A stretch of DNA of 13,634 nt. It comes from RGIG8767 sp964487395 (GTDB taxonomy: Bacteria; Bacillota; Clostridia; Lachnospirales; Lachnospiraceae). The notes below the pieces were generated by a model. That model saw only the letters and a program-made list of their open reading frames with translations. It was not told the origin of the DNA and did no database searches. A program made the translations under genes and the position numbers. Shown piece after piece: positions 1-5,726 of this stretch; positions within the stretch are counted from its first letter, which is position 1; each line of letters starts with the position of its first letter. Where the stretch lies: the NCBI GenBank assembly GCA_964487395.1, contig CAZAQH010000056.1, positions 1 through 13,634 on the forward strand, written 5' to 3'.

Positions 1-44
1 CCATCCATAAGAAACAGATTAATGCTTTTCCCTCTCGCAGCCAT
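1..44 (-). CDS. N-terminal fragment, possible GIY-YIG nuclease family protein (partial)
   Basis: Only the first 14 codons plus two bases are in the window, reading MAARGKSINLFLMD and then the first two bases of a glycine codon. An AAGGGAG ribosome binding site at 53-59 lies 8 nt before the ATG at 44-42. A second in-frame ATG at 50-48 would sit only 2 nt from that site, so the inner ATG is the better start. The opening residues resemble the start of a Clostridia protein family usually labelled GIY-YIG nuclease family, as I remember it. No catalytic motif can be seen, so the name is a weak guess, while the presence of a coding start is well supported. A candidate promoter and a G-rich leader lie upstream. 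Confidence 0.45.
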   Translation of the reverse strand, partial: MAARGKSINLFLMD

Positions 45-89
45 TGTCATATCTCCCTTCTGACTCTTTTATCTTAACAATCCTATCAA

Positions 90-125
90 CCCAACCTACC
101 CATTTTCAACCCATCAACTCAACCC
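90..125 (-). promoter_or_regulatory. G-rich leader with four GGG tracts (possible G-quadruplex)
   Basis: On the minus strand four GGG tracts occur at 125-123, 112-110, 101-99 and 92-90, separated by 10, 8 and 6 nt. Three of them belong to repeated GGGTTGA units. The stretch falls inside the predicted leader of the left-edge gene. The tracts are seen directly. Folding into a G-quadruplex is inference, and the loops are rather long for a stable fold. Confidence 0.3.
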
Positions 126-153
126 TATAGCATTTTAGCAGTGGATATGTTTG

Positions 154-183
154 GTTATGAATGAAAATAAAATTATTTGTCAA
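154..183 (-). promoter_or_regulatory. Candidate promoter for the left-edge gene
   Basis: On the minus strand a perfect -35 box TTGACA (183-178) is followed after 18 bp by CATAAC (159-154), which matches four of six bases of the -10 consensus. Transcription would begin near 147 and give a leader of about 100 nt before the ATG at 44. The -10 is weak, so this is only a candidate. It lies in the 239 nt between the rlmD stop and the window edge, where I see no convincing gene on the plus strand. Confidence 0.35.
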
Positions 184-239
184 CAACTCGAAATCCGTAA
201 CACAGCGGAAATCCCTTTATATCAAGCACTATTACGCTC

Positions 240-1556
240 TTATTTCTCAACCCTTGACATCAATACAACCGTCTCAACGTGCACCGTCCACGGGAATAAA
301 TCAACCGGACAAATCTTCTCAACTTTGTACTGCTTCTTCGTCAATATCTTTAAATCCCTTGCAAGGGTTTCTGGATTGCAGGAAATGTAGACTACTTTTT
401 GGGGTGCAAGTGTGAGGACTGAAGATAAGAAGGCTTCATCGCTTCCACTTCTTGGTGGATCCATAAATACGACATCACACTTTGAACCACTGTTTGCCAT
501 GTTTACCATGAATTCACCGGCGTCTTTTTGATAGAAACTTGCGTTGCTGATACCATTTGCTTTAGCGTTTAAGTTGGCATCTGCTACCGCATCTCTGTTT
601 AGTTCTACACCAATTACTTCTTTTGCATGAGGTGCTGCAATAAGACCAATCGTTCCGATTCCACAATATGCATCTATCACGGTCTCTTTTCCGGTTAAAC
701 CGGCAAGTGAAATTGCTTTTTCGTATAATACTTTTGTCTGGATGGGATTAACCTGATAAAAAGATTTGGGGGAAATGCGGAATTTGAGTCCGCAAAGAGT
801 ATCTTCAATATATCCTTTTCCATACAACACGGTCTGTTTATCTCCTAATACCATACTGGTTCGTCTGTCATTTACATTCAGTACAATTGAGGTAATCTCA
901 GGATGCAGTTTAAGTAATGCTTTCACAAAATTATTTTTGGAAGGCAAAATAGGCGATGCTAATACAAGCACCACCAATATCTGGCCACTCTCATGACCTG
1001 TACGAACTAAGACATGACGAAGTAAGCCATATTCTGTATCCCCATCATATGTTTTGATTTTAAAACTTTTTAACAGAGAACGAACACTGACAATAATCTC
1101 ATTCGCTTTTTTATTGGTAATCATACAATCGTCGATATTGACGATACGATGACTGTTTTTTTCATATACACCGGAAATATATGTTCCGTTACGTAATCTG
1201 CCAAATACCGAATGAACCTTATTGCGGTAATACTTTGCCTGTTCCATTCTGACTATTGGTTCTACTTTACCAAAAGGAGTCAGAAGTTCATTAACTCTTT
1301 TTTGTTTTTTACTTAATTGTTCGACATAAGAAAGCCCCTGATAATCACATCCGCCACATTTATCGCTGTATGGGCAGTCGCCTTTGCGAATTTTCTTTTT
1401 GGGTTCTTCAGGCTTTTCCTCTGTTTTTTTTCTTGTGTCAACCGCATACTCTTTACGGACAACAGACTTAGCAGTCGGTTTTTGCCCCGACTGCGTATCT
1501 TTTGTATATTTTGTCCGATGATTTAATTTGTATTTGTTATTTTCTTTCTTTGGCAT
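240..1556 (-). CDS. rlmD: 23S rRNA (uracil-5-)-methyltransferase, RlmD/RumA family
   Basis: This 438-residue protein belongs to the TrmA/RlmCD family of SAM-dependent enzymes that make 5-methyluridine in 23S rRNA. Cysteines 61, 67, 70 and 144 are placed as the 4Fe-4S ligands of the family. The Rossmann SAM loop is DAYCGIGTIG (295-304), the product-release region is MDPPRSG (365-371), and the catalytic nucleophile is Cys393 in SCNP, with Glu428 in HVET as the expected base. The usual N-terminal TRAM domain is missing. Residues 1-58 are instead a lysine-rich, probably disordered extension. The start is supported by an AGGAG site 6 nt upstream. The gene begins 34 nt after the helicase stop with no terminator between, so the two are probably co-transcribed. 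The family call is firm. Which uridine is modified (747, 1939 or both, in E. coli numbering) cannot be read from sequence. Confidence 0.93.
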   Translation of the reverse strand: MPKKENNKYKLNHRTKYTKDTQSGQKPTAKSVVRKEYAVDTRKKTEEKPEEPKKKIRKGDCPYSDKCGGCDYQGLSYVEQLSKKQKRVNELLTPFGKVEPIVRMEQAKYYRNKVHSVFGRLRNGTYISGVYEKNSHRIVNIDDCMITNKKANEIIVSVRSLLKSFKIKTYDGDTEYGLLRHVLVRTGHESGQILVVLVLASPILPSKNNFVKALLKLHPEITSIVLNVNDRRTSMVLGDKQTVLYGKGYIEDTLCGLKFRISPKSFYQVNPIQTKVLYEKAISLAGLTGKETVIDAYCGIGTIGLIAAPHAKEVIGVELNRDAVADANLNAKANGISNASFYQKDAGEFMVNMANSGSKCDVVFMDPPRSGSDEAFLSSVLTLAPQKVVYISCNPETLARDLKILTKKQYKVEKICPVDLFPWTVHVETVVLMSRVEK

Positions 1557-1590
1557 ATCAGTCTCCTATATACACATCCGTAACAAATAT

Positions 1591-3345
1591 CTAATCTTTA
1601 ATCTTTTTCACCTTAGCATATTCAGTTAATGACATTTTGTTTTCTTTGCCTTTATAGGGCTTTTTCTTTTTGACAACCATACTGCCATCTGCTCTTACAT
1701 CATATTTAACCTTTGCATCTTTTTTTTCTTCGCTTGCAAAGAATTTTTCCGGATTGCTGTATTTTACTTTTTTTACAGATGATTTCTTATCCTTGTCATT
1801 CCACTTATCATCATGTTTTTTACCATACTTGTCATCTTTACGTGGTTTATCGTCTCCACGGTATCTTCCATCACTCTGCTTTTTATCGCCACGATATTTG
1901 TCATCACGTTTTTTGCCATAATCTCCACGTCCACCGCGATTACCATCATTTCTTCCGTAACGTCCGTTTTCTTTATTGCCATAGCTGCTTCTATGTTCTG
2001 GTTTATATACTTCTACCGGAATATCAGCAATTTCATCTCCCATCTGCTGTTTTAATAAAGCTGCCGCTAATTCGATTGCAGTACAATCTTCTTCATCCAG
2101 TTTGGCTTCGATGATTTTAATCACCTTATCCATTTCATTTTCCTGCAATACTTTCAAAGCATCTGCAATGATTTTATCGGATTTCACTGCCGTAATATCA
2201 GCAGCTGACGGAATGGCTCTTGGTTTGATTTTTGTATGGCATACGCGTTCAATGTCACGAATTTTATAAATTTCTTTTCCAACTACAAGGGTAAAAGAAC
2301 GTCCTGTTCTTCCTGCTCTTCCGGTACGTCCGATACGATGAACATAATATTCAATATCCTGTGGGACATCGTAGTTAAATACTGCTTCCACATCATCAAC
2401 GTCAATTCCTCTTGCTGCTACATCTGTTGCAATGAGAATTTCGGTTGTTCCATTACGAAAGCTGTTCATAACCTTATCACGCTGTGCCTGTGATAAATCA
2501 CCATGTAAGCCTTCTGCAAAATAGCCTCTTCCTTTCAGACTTTCTGCCAAGTCGTCTACCATTCTCTTGGTATTACAGAAAATCAGGGAAAGCTTTGGAT
2601 TATAATAATCAAGCAGTCTTGCACAGACCTCTTCTTTATTCTGACGTTTTACTTCATAGTAATATTGTTTTACGAGAGGAATCGTTAATTCTTTTCTCTT
2701 AATCTGAATATTAATTGTATCTTTTTTCTGATAAGTATGTGTAATATCTAAAATTGCCTGTGGCATGGTTGCAGAAAAAAGTGCTGTCTGGTGATCTTCC
2801 GGTACTTCTTTTAAGATTGTCTCGATATCCTCACGAAATCCCATATTAAGCATTTCATCTGCTTCATCAAGTACAATTGTCTTAATGTTTTGAAGTTTTA
2901 ACGTGTGACGACGCATATGGTCCATAACACGTCCCGGTGTACCGACTACAATCTGTACATTTCCAGCTAAAGAACGAATCTGTTTGGAAATATCCTGTCC
3001 GCCATAAATTGGCAATACTTTAATTCCTGGTATAAATTTAGCGTATTTACGAATTTCATCTGCTGCCTGAATAGCAAGTTCTCTGGTTGGGCAAAGTATA
3101 ATGCACTGTGTTCCTTTGGCTTCCGGATCAATCATCTGTATCATAGGTATTCCGAATGCAGCTGTTTTGCCGGTTCCGGTTTGTGCCTGACCTATAATAT
3201 CTTTTCCTTCTAACAGTGCTGGTATTGCCTGCTCCTGTATTGGTGTCATAGATTCAAAGCCCATTTCTTTGACTGCTTTTACAATTCTCTCGTCAATCTT
3301 TGAATCCTCGTAGCGTTTTGGTTCCATTGGTTCCATTAATTCCAT
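1591..3345 (-). CDS. deaD: DEAD-box ATP-dependent RNA helicase (DeaD/CshA type)
   Basis: This 584-residue DEAD-box helicase carries all the core motifs: Q motif around Gln37, Walker A AQTGTGKT (54-61), PTREL (86-90), TPGR (136-139), DEAD (160-163), SAT (191-193) and HRIGRTGR (336-343). After the two RecA-like domains comes a helical region (about 360-445). From about 455 to 525 there is a low-complexity tail rich in Arg, Gly, Asp and Lys with many YRGD/RGD-like units, then a basic C-terminus. Such tails bind RNA non-specifically in this family. The expected role is remodelling of mRNA or assembling ribosomes, in cold growth or RNA decay. The start has an AAGGAG site 5 nt upstream. A small hairpin lies just before that site. 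The next gene is an rRNA methyltransferase, which fits a ribosome-related role. DeaD versus CshA naming is uncertain. Confidence 0.95.
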   Translation of the reverse strand: MELMEPMEPKRYEDSKIDERIVKAVKEMGFESMTPIQEQAIPALLEGKDIIGQAQTGTGKTAAFGIPMIQMIDPEAKGTQCIILCPTRELAIQAADEIRKYAKFIPGIKVLPIYGGQDISKQIRSLAGNVQIVVGTPGRVMDHMRRHTLKLQNIKTIVLDEADEMLNMGFREDIETILKEVPEDHQTALFSATMPQAILDITHTYQKKDTINIQIKRKELTIPLVKQYYYEVKRQNKEEVCARLLDYYNPKLSLIFCNTKRMVDDLAESLKGRGYFAEGLHGDLSQAQRDKVMNSFRNGTTEILIATDVAARGIDVDDVEAVFNYDVPQDIEYYVHRIGRTGRAGRTGRSFTLVVGKEIYKIRDIERVCHTKIKPRAIPSAADITAVKSDKIIADALKVLQENEMDKVIKIIEAKLDEEDCTAIELAAALLKQQMGDEIADIPVEVYKPEHRSSYGNKENGRYGRNDGNRGGRGDYGKKRDDKYRGDKKQSDGRYRGDDKPRKDDKYGKKHDDKWNDKDKKSSVKKVKYSNPEKFFASEEKKDAKVKYDVRADGSMVVKKKKPYKGKENKMSLTEYAKVKKIKD

Positions 3346-3360
3346 ACAATCTCCTTACTG

Positions 3361-3375
3361 GGTGGGGTTACCACC
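3361..3375 (-). promoter_or_regulatory. Hairpin in the helicase leader, next to the ribosome binding site
   Basis: On the minus strand GGTGG, a five-base loop TAACC, and CCACC form a short GC-only 5-bp stem. It ends 4 nt before the AAGGAG site (3356-3351) of the helicase gene. It could affect translation start or be a target for autoregulation by the helicase, but that is inference. Confidence 0.35.
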
Positions 3376-3408
3376 ATTGTCTATATATTTCCATCATGAT
3401 ATTCCTGT

Positions 3409-3436
3409 AATATAAGTGTTAAAAACGTCTTGACAA
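3409..3436 (-). promoter_or_regulatory. Promoter of the DEAD-box helicase gene
   Basis: The -35 box TTGTCA (3436-3431) and -10 box TATATT (3414-3409) are separated by 16 bp on the minus strand. Each matches the consensus at five of six positions. Transcription would start near 3402, giving a leader of about 55 nt. The -35 box occupies nearly the same bases as the -35 box of the plus-strand tRNA promoter. Confidence 0.6.
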
Positions 3437-3459
3437 GATACCCGAAAAAATATTATTAT
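3430..3459 (+). promoter_or_regulatory. Promoter of the tRNA-Pro gene
   Basis: A perfect TTGACA -35 box (3430-3435) is followed after 18 bp by TATTAT (3454-3459). An alternative TATTAT at 3451-3456 has a 15-bp spacer. The start point would be about 8 nt upstream of the mature tRNA 5' end. It overlaps the divergent helicase promoter by sharing bases 3431-3435. Confidence 0.65.
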
Positions 3460-3473
3460 TAGTACGCTGGTTT

Positions 3474-3546
3474 CGGGATGTGGCTCAGGTGGTAGAGCGC
3501 TACTTTAGGGAAGTAGAGGTCGCGCGTTCAAGTCGCGTCATTCCGA
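3474..3546 (+). tRNA. tRNA-Pro, anticodon AGG
   Basis: A 73-nt cloverleaf can be folded by eye. The acceptor stem is CGGGATG/CATTCCG (one G-T wobble) with discriminator A3546. The D arm is GCTC/GAGC. The anticodon stem is CTACT/AGTAG with loop TTAGGGA. The T arm is GCGCG/CGCGT with loop TTCAAGT. The anticodon is 3507-3509, AGG, which reads proline CCU, and G37 follows as expected for tRNA-Pro. The 3' CCA is not encoded, so it must be added after transcription. A genomically encoded A at wobble position 34 is unusual in bacteria, where tRNA-Arg(ACG) is normally the only such tRNA. It is the only plus-strand gene in the window and has its own promoter. Confidence 0.93.
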
Positions 3547-3565
3547 TTTACATATTTACATAGAA

Positions 3566-3593
3566 AAAGACATACCTTAACAGATATGTCTTT
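3566..3593. terminator. Hairpin, probably terminating the three-gene zinc-ribbon operon (and perhaps the tRNA)
   Basis: AAAGACATA and TATGTCTTT form a perfect 9-bp stem around a 10-nt loop. On the minus strand the stem is followed by more T residues (run of five Ts at 3568-3564), as expected for an intrinsic terminator about 90 nt after the stop of the 142-residue gene. On the plus strand it stands 20 nt after the tRNA but has a poorer T tail. The stem is AT-rich, so strength is uncertain. Confidence 0.5.
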
Positions 3594-3682
3594 ACATATT
3601 GTTCTTCGATGCAATTTACTATTATACACTATTACTGGTCTTTTTGCTATTTATTTTTTCGCATTATGAAACATTTTCAGTT

Positions 3683-4105
3683 TTAATCTGTACTTTCTTC
3701 TTTTATTCCAAGTTTTTGATTAATTTCTTCTGCGATGTATGACAAATCTCCCAGGTCTTTTTGACTGTCATTCATAATGGTTTCATATTTCTCTGCAAGT
3801 TCTATTTCATTATTTTCAGAATATGCTCTATAAAGGCTTGCTCCCACAAGATAATCTGCAACTGCATAACATTCTTTTAATTCTGCTGTTTCTCTTATAT
3901 TTAAAATTCTATTTTGTCTGACCTCTTCCGGAAGGTTATAATAACTCCCATACTTAATCTCAGAATACATGTTTTTTGCCTTTGTTTCATATGCAGGCTT
4001 ATATGATAATAATTCGCTTAAAAAGGTAATTGTAAAAACAGTTAATAAAATACCTAAAATCACAATCACAATATTTGTAATTACATTTCTTACATCATTC
4101 ACCAA
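3683..4105 (-). CDS. Small single-pass membrane protein, third gene of the zinc-ribbon operon
   Basis: I do not recognise this protein. It has a short N-terminal stretch, one hydrophobic segment (about VITNIVIVILGILLTVFTIT, ending near residue 30) and a helical, acidic C-terminal domain of about 100 residues, expected to lie outside the membrane. It has no zinc ribbon, unlike its two upstream neighbours. The start is not certain because no ATG is available. The strong AGAGGAGGG site at 4114-4122 lies 3 nt before a TTG at 4111, 9 nt before a TTG at 4105 and 12 nt before a GTG at 4102. I chose 4105 by spacing, giving 140 residues. The frame overlaps the upstream stop codon (4097-4095) in every case, so translation is probably coupled. 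The probable terminator is at 3566-3593. Confidence 0.72.
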   Translation of the reverse strand: MVNDVRNVITNIVIVILGILLTVFTITFLSELLSYKPAYETKAKNMYSEIKYGSYYNLPEEVRQNRILNIRETAELKECYAVADYLVGASLYRAYSENNEIELAEKYETIMNDSQKDLGDLSYIAEEINQKLGIKEESTD

Positions 4106-4841
4106 TTCCAAGTCCCTCCTCTAACATAACCTGTTTACGTGCTTCCGATAATGCTGGAAATCGTTCCGCATCCTCTTCTGTCAGATGACAATATGTCATA
4201 AGGAGACACTTGATTTCTTTTTTTAATCCATCCATAGCCTCAACATGTTTTGGTGCAAAGCATTCCTCTGTTGAATATGGTGTTTTTTCCATATCGGAAT
4301 ATACATAACTAAGGGAAGATGCAAGGTGTTCCACCTTTTCTTCATCTGAATAATATTCATTATCTTCCATTATCTGAATTTGCAATATAAGATCATAAGC
4401 ATTGGTATATGTAGAACAGGCTTGCCCAATAATTTGATATTCCTTAAAATGATCATTTACTTCTAGCTTTTTTCTGCTGTAGAATTCACCAAGTTCCAAG
4501 TACCGTCCTTCTGATTCGTATTGTTCCATAATGGCTTCATACTGTTTCAGGTTCTTGGCAACATCTCTGCGATATATTAACTGTCTAAACTCCCACTCAT
4601 TTGCAATAAAAAGTAATACTGTTACGTTTAAAGCCACCAAAATAGCTATTATTGTTATTTTAACCGTAAATTGGTTAAAATGTTTTGATGTCTCCATTAC
4701 ATTTTTTTCTGTTTTATTAAATCTTCGTCTAAAATAATTCATCTGACTACGATGTTTGACAGCATGTGTATTTTCCTGTCCGCAAAATGGACATCTGTCA
4801 TCATCAATTGTCAGGTTACTTCCACAGTATTTACACTTCAT
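4095..4841 (-). CDS. Zinc-ribbon single-pass membrane protein, second gene of the operon
   Basis: This 248-residue protein is of unknown function. Residues 1-22 form a zinc ribbon with Cys3, Cys6, Cys17 and Cys20 (CKYC and CPFC knuckles). A basic linker follows (about 29-47, with RRR and several Lys), then one membrane segment (about 58-80) and a helical C-terminal domain of about 165 residues. By the positive-inside rule the ribbon is in the cytoplasm and the C-terminal domain outside. The motif KQYEAIMEQYESEGRYLELG (99-118) and the ending LTEEDAERF (220-228) resemble stretches of the upstream 266-residue protein, suggesting a duplicated pair. It starts 14 nt after the upstream stop, with a weak AGGCGG-like site, and overlaps the next gene. 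The TM-plus-helical-repeat shape could suit an envelope sensor or assembly factor, but nothing proves it. Confidence 0.85.
   Translation of the reverse strand: MKCKYCGSNLTIDDDRCPFCGQENTHAVKHRSQMNYFRRRFNKTEKNVMETSKHFNQFTVKITIIAILVALNVTVLLFIANEWEFRQLIYRRDVAKNLKQYEAIMEQYESEGRYLELGEFYSRKKLEVNDHFKEYQIIGQACSTYTNAYDLILQIQIMEDNEYYSDEEKVEHLASSLSYVYSDMEKTPYSTEECFAPKHVEAMDGLKKEIKCLLMTYCHLTEEDAERFPALSEARKQVMLEEGLGIGE
4114..4122 (-). promoter_or_regulatory. Ribosome binding site deciding the start of the third operon gene
   Basis: The sequence AGAGGAGGG lies inside the end of the upstream coding region. Its GGAGG core (4119-4115) favours the TTG at 4105 or the GTG at 4102 over the TTG at 4111, which would be only 3 nt away. 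Confidence 0.55.
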
Positions 4842-4855
4842 ACCCTAATCCGCCT

Positions 4856-5656
4856 TTACTGAAATCTTTTGTAATGCTTCTCTCCAAATTTATAACACGG
4901 CTTTCCGCTAAAATATCCTGCTTCCATGCATTGGTTATATAAATCTTCTATTTCTTCCTCTGTCATTTTCAATCGTTCTGACAATACAGTTCTCATTTCT
5001 TTACTATATTCCTCTGCAATTGCTTTTTCCTTATCCGTTATAGTCTGTTCAAAATATTCATCCTCAGTTTTATAAGAATAAAGCCACATCGCATAATAAG
5101 TAAAGCTTCCACCCTCTAGCTTTGTTAATTGCTCGCCTTGATCAAGTAAATCCATATAATAATTCACTTGTTCATAACTTCTATATACTGTTATGAACCA
5201 ATTATATTGCCAGTTACTTAATGAATGTGTATTTTTCCGATTATCATAGAGACTGTTTTCAAACTCGACAATTTCTTCATATTTTCCCTGTTCATATAAT
5301 TCGTCTAGTTTAGGATAATTTTCTCTCTCCCATAACATCTCTGTTTTGGGATCATAATCAGATTGAAAATGTTTTTCCATTAAATAATTTATCAGTACAA
5401 AAGCCCCAAAAAAAAGTAATACTATCACTGCAACAATAGAACAAATCAGCACTGTTTTTTTTGTTTGTTTGGATAATTCTTTTTTATACTCGCCTGCCTG
5501 TTCTTCTACAACCTCTGCCAAATCTTCATGCACTTCTTCTAAATCCTGCATGAATTTTTCTTCCGCACCCGGGTAACTGATAAATCCACAGTTAGGACAT
5601 TTGGGTTCCTTTGCATCAAATGGTGCACCACAATTTTCACATATCAATTTAGCCAT
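4856..5656 (-). CDS. Zinc-ribbon single-pass membrane protein, first gene of the operon
   Basis: This 266-residue protein is of unknown function. The zinc ribbon uses Cys6, Cys9, Cys20 and Cys23 (CENC and CPNC). An acidic, probably coiled-coil linker covers about 31-60 (EKFMQDLEEVHEDLAEVVEE), followed by a lysine-rich stretch, a strong membrane segment (about 68-93) and a helical outside domain rich in Tyr, Glu and Lys. The segment LDELYEQGKYEEIVEFE (117-133) looks like one TPR-like helix pair and matches a similar stretch in the next gene. Near the end, LKMTEEEIEDLY (229-240) matches LTEEDAERF there. An AGAGG site lies 7 nt before the ATG. It is the promoter-proximal member of a three-gene set. 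Zinc ribbons of this kind are common in Clostridia membrane proteins, but they carry no specific function. Confidence 0.87.
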   Translation of the reverse strand: MAKLICENCGAPFDAKEPKCPNCGFISYPGAEEKFMQDLEEVHEDLAEVVEEQAGEYKKELSKQTKKTVLICSIVAVIVLLFFGAFVLINYLMEKHFQSDYDPKTEMLWERENYPKLDELYEQGKYEEIVEFENSLYDNRKNTHSLSNWQYNWFITVYRSYEQVNYYMDLLDQGEQLTKLEGGSFTYYAMWLYSYKTEDEYFEQTITDKEKAIAEEYSKEMRTVLSERLKMTEEEIEDLYNQCMEAGYFSGKPCYKFGEKHYKRFQ

Positions 5657-5682
5657 TATTTTTCCTCTATATCAACAAAACT

Positions 5683-5711
5683 AATATAGCTTTTCTCCTG
5701 AGTATATTCAT
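5683..5711 (-). promoter_or_regulatory. Weak candidate promoter for the zinc-ribbon operon
   Basis: On the minus strand TATATT (5688-5683) could serve as a -10 box. Seventeen bp upstream is ATGAAT (5711-5706), which matches the -35 consensus at only three of six positions. There is no clear terminator between the dehydrogenase stop at 5727 and this gene set, so read-through from the dehydrogenase is also possible. Confidence 0.3.
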
Positions 5712-5726
5712 GTCTTTAATAAAAAA

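Noticed and set aside
195..225. Hairpin after rlmD (TCCG/CGGA)
   Set aside because: The stem is only 4 bp with an 8-nt loop and no T run, so it is not supported as a terminator.
151..415. Two short plus-strand frames near the left edge (79 and 84 codons)
   Set aside because: Both run into the 3' end of rlmD on the other strand, no ribosome binding site precedes them, and no family is recognised.
1591..1990. Coding repeats in the helicase tail as a possible DNA repeat array
   Set aside because: They are imperfect codon-level repeats of a disordered RGD/K-rich tail common in DEAD-box helicases, with no regular unit as in CRISPR.
1713..2114. 133-codon plus-strand frame antisense to the helicase tail
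   Set aside because: It mirrors the low-complexity RGD/K-rich tail of the helicase, and gives a Tyr/His/Leu-rich product without any known pattern.
3566..3626. Possible small RNA on the minus strand: perfect TATAAT (3626-3621) followed by the hairpin at 3593-3566
   Set aside because: The -35 region (TAGCAA) matches at only three of six bases, and the hairpin is explained as the terminator of the upstream operon.
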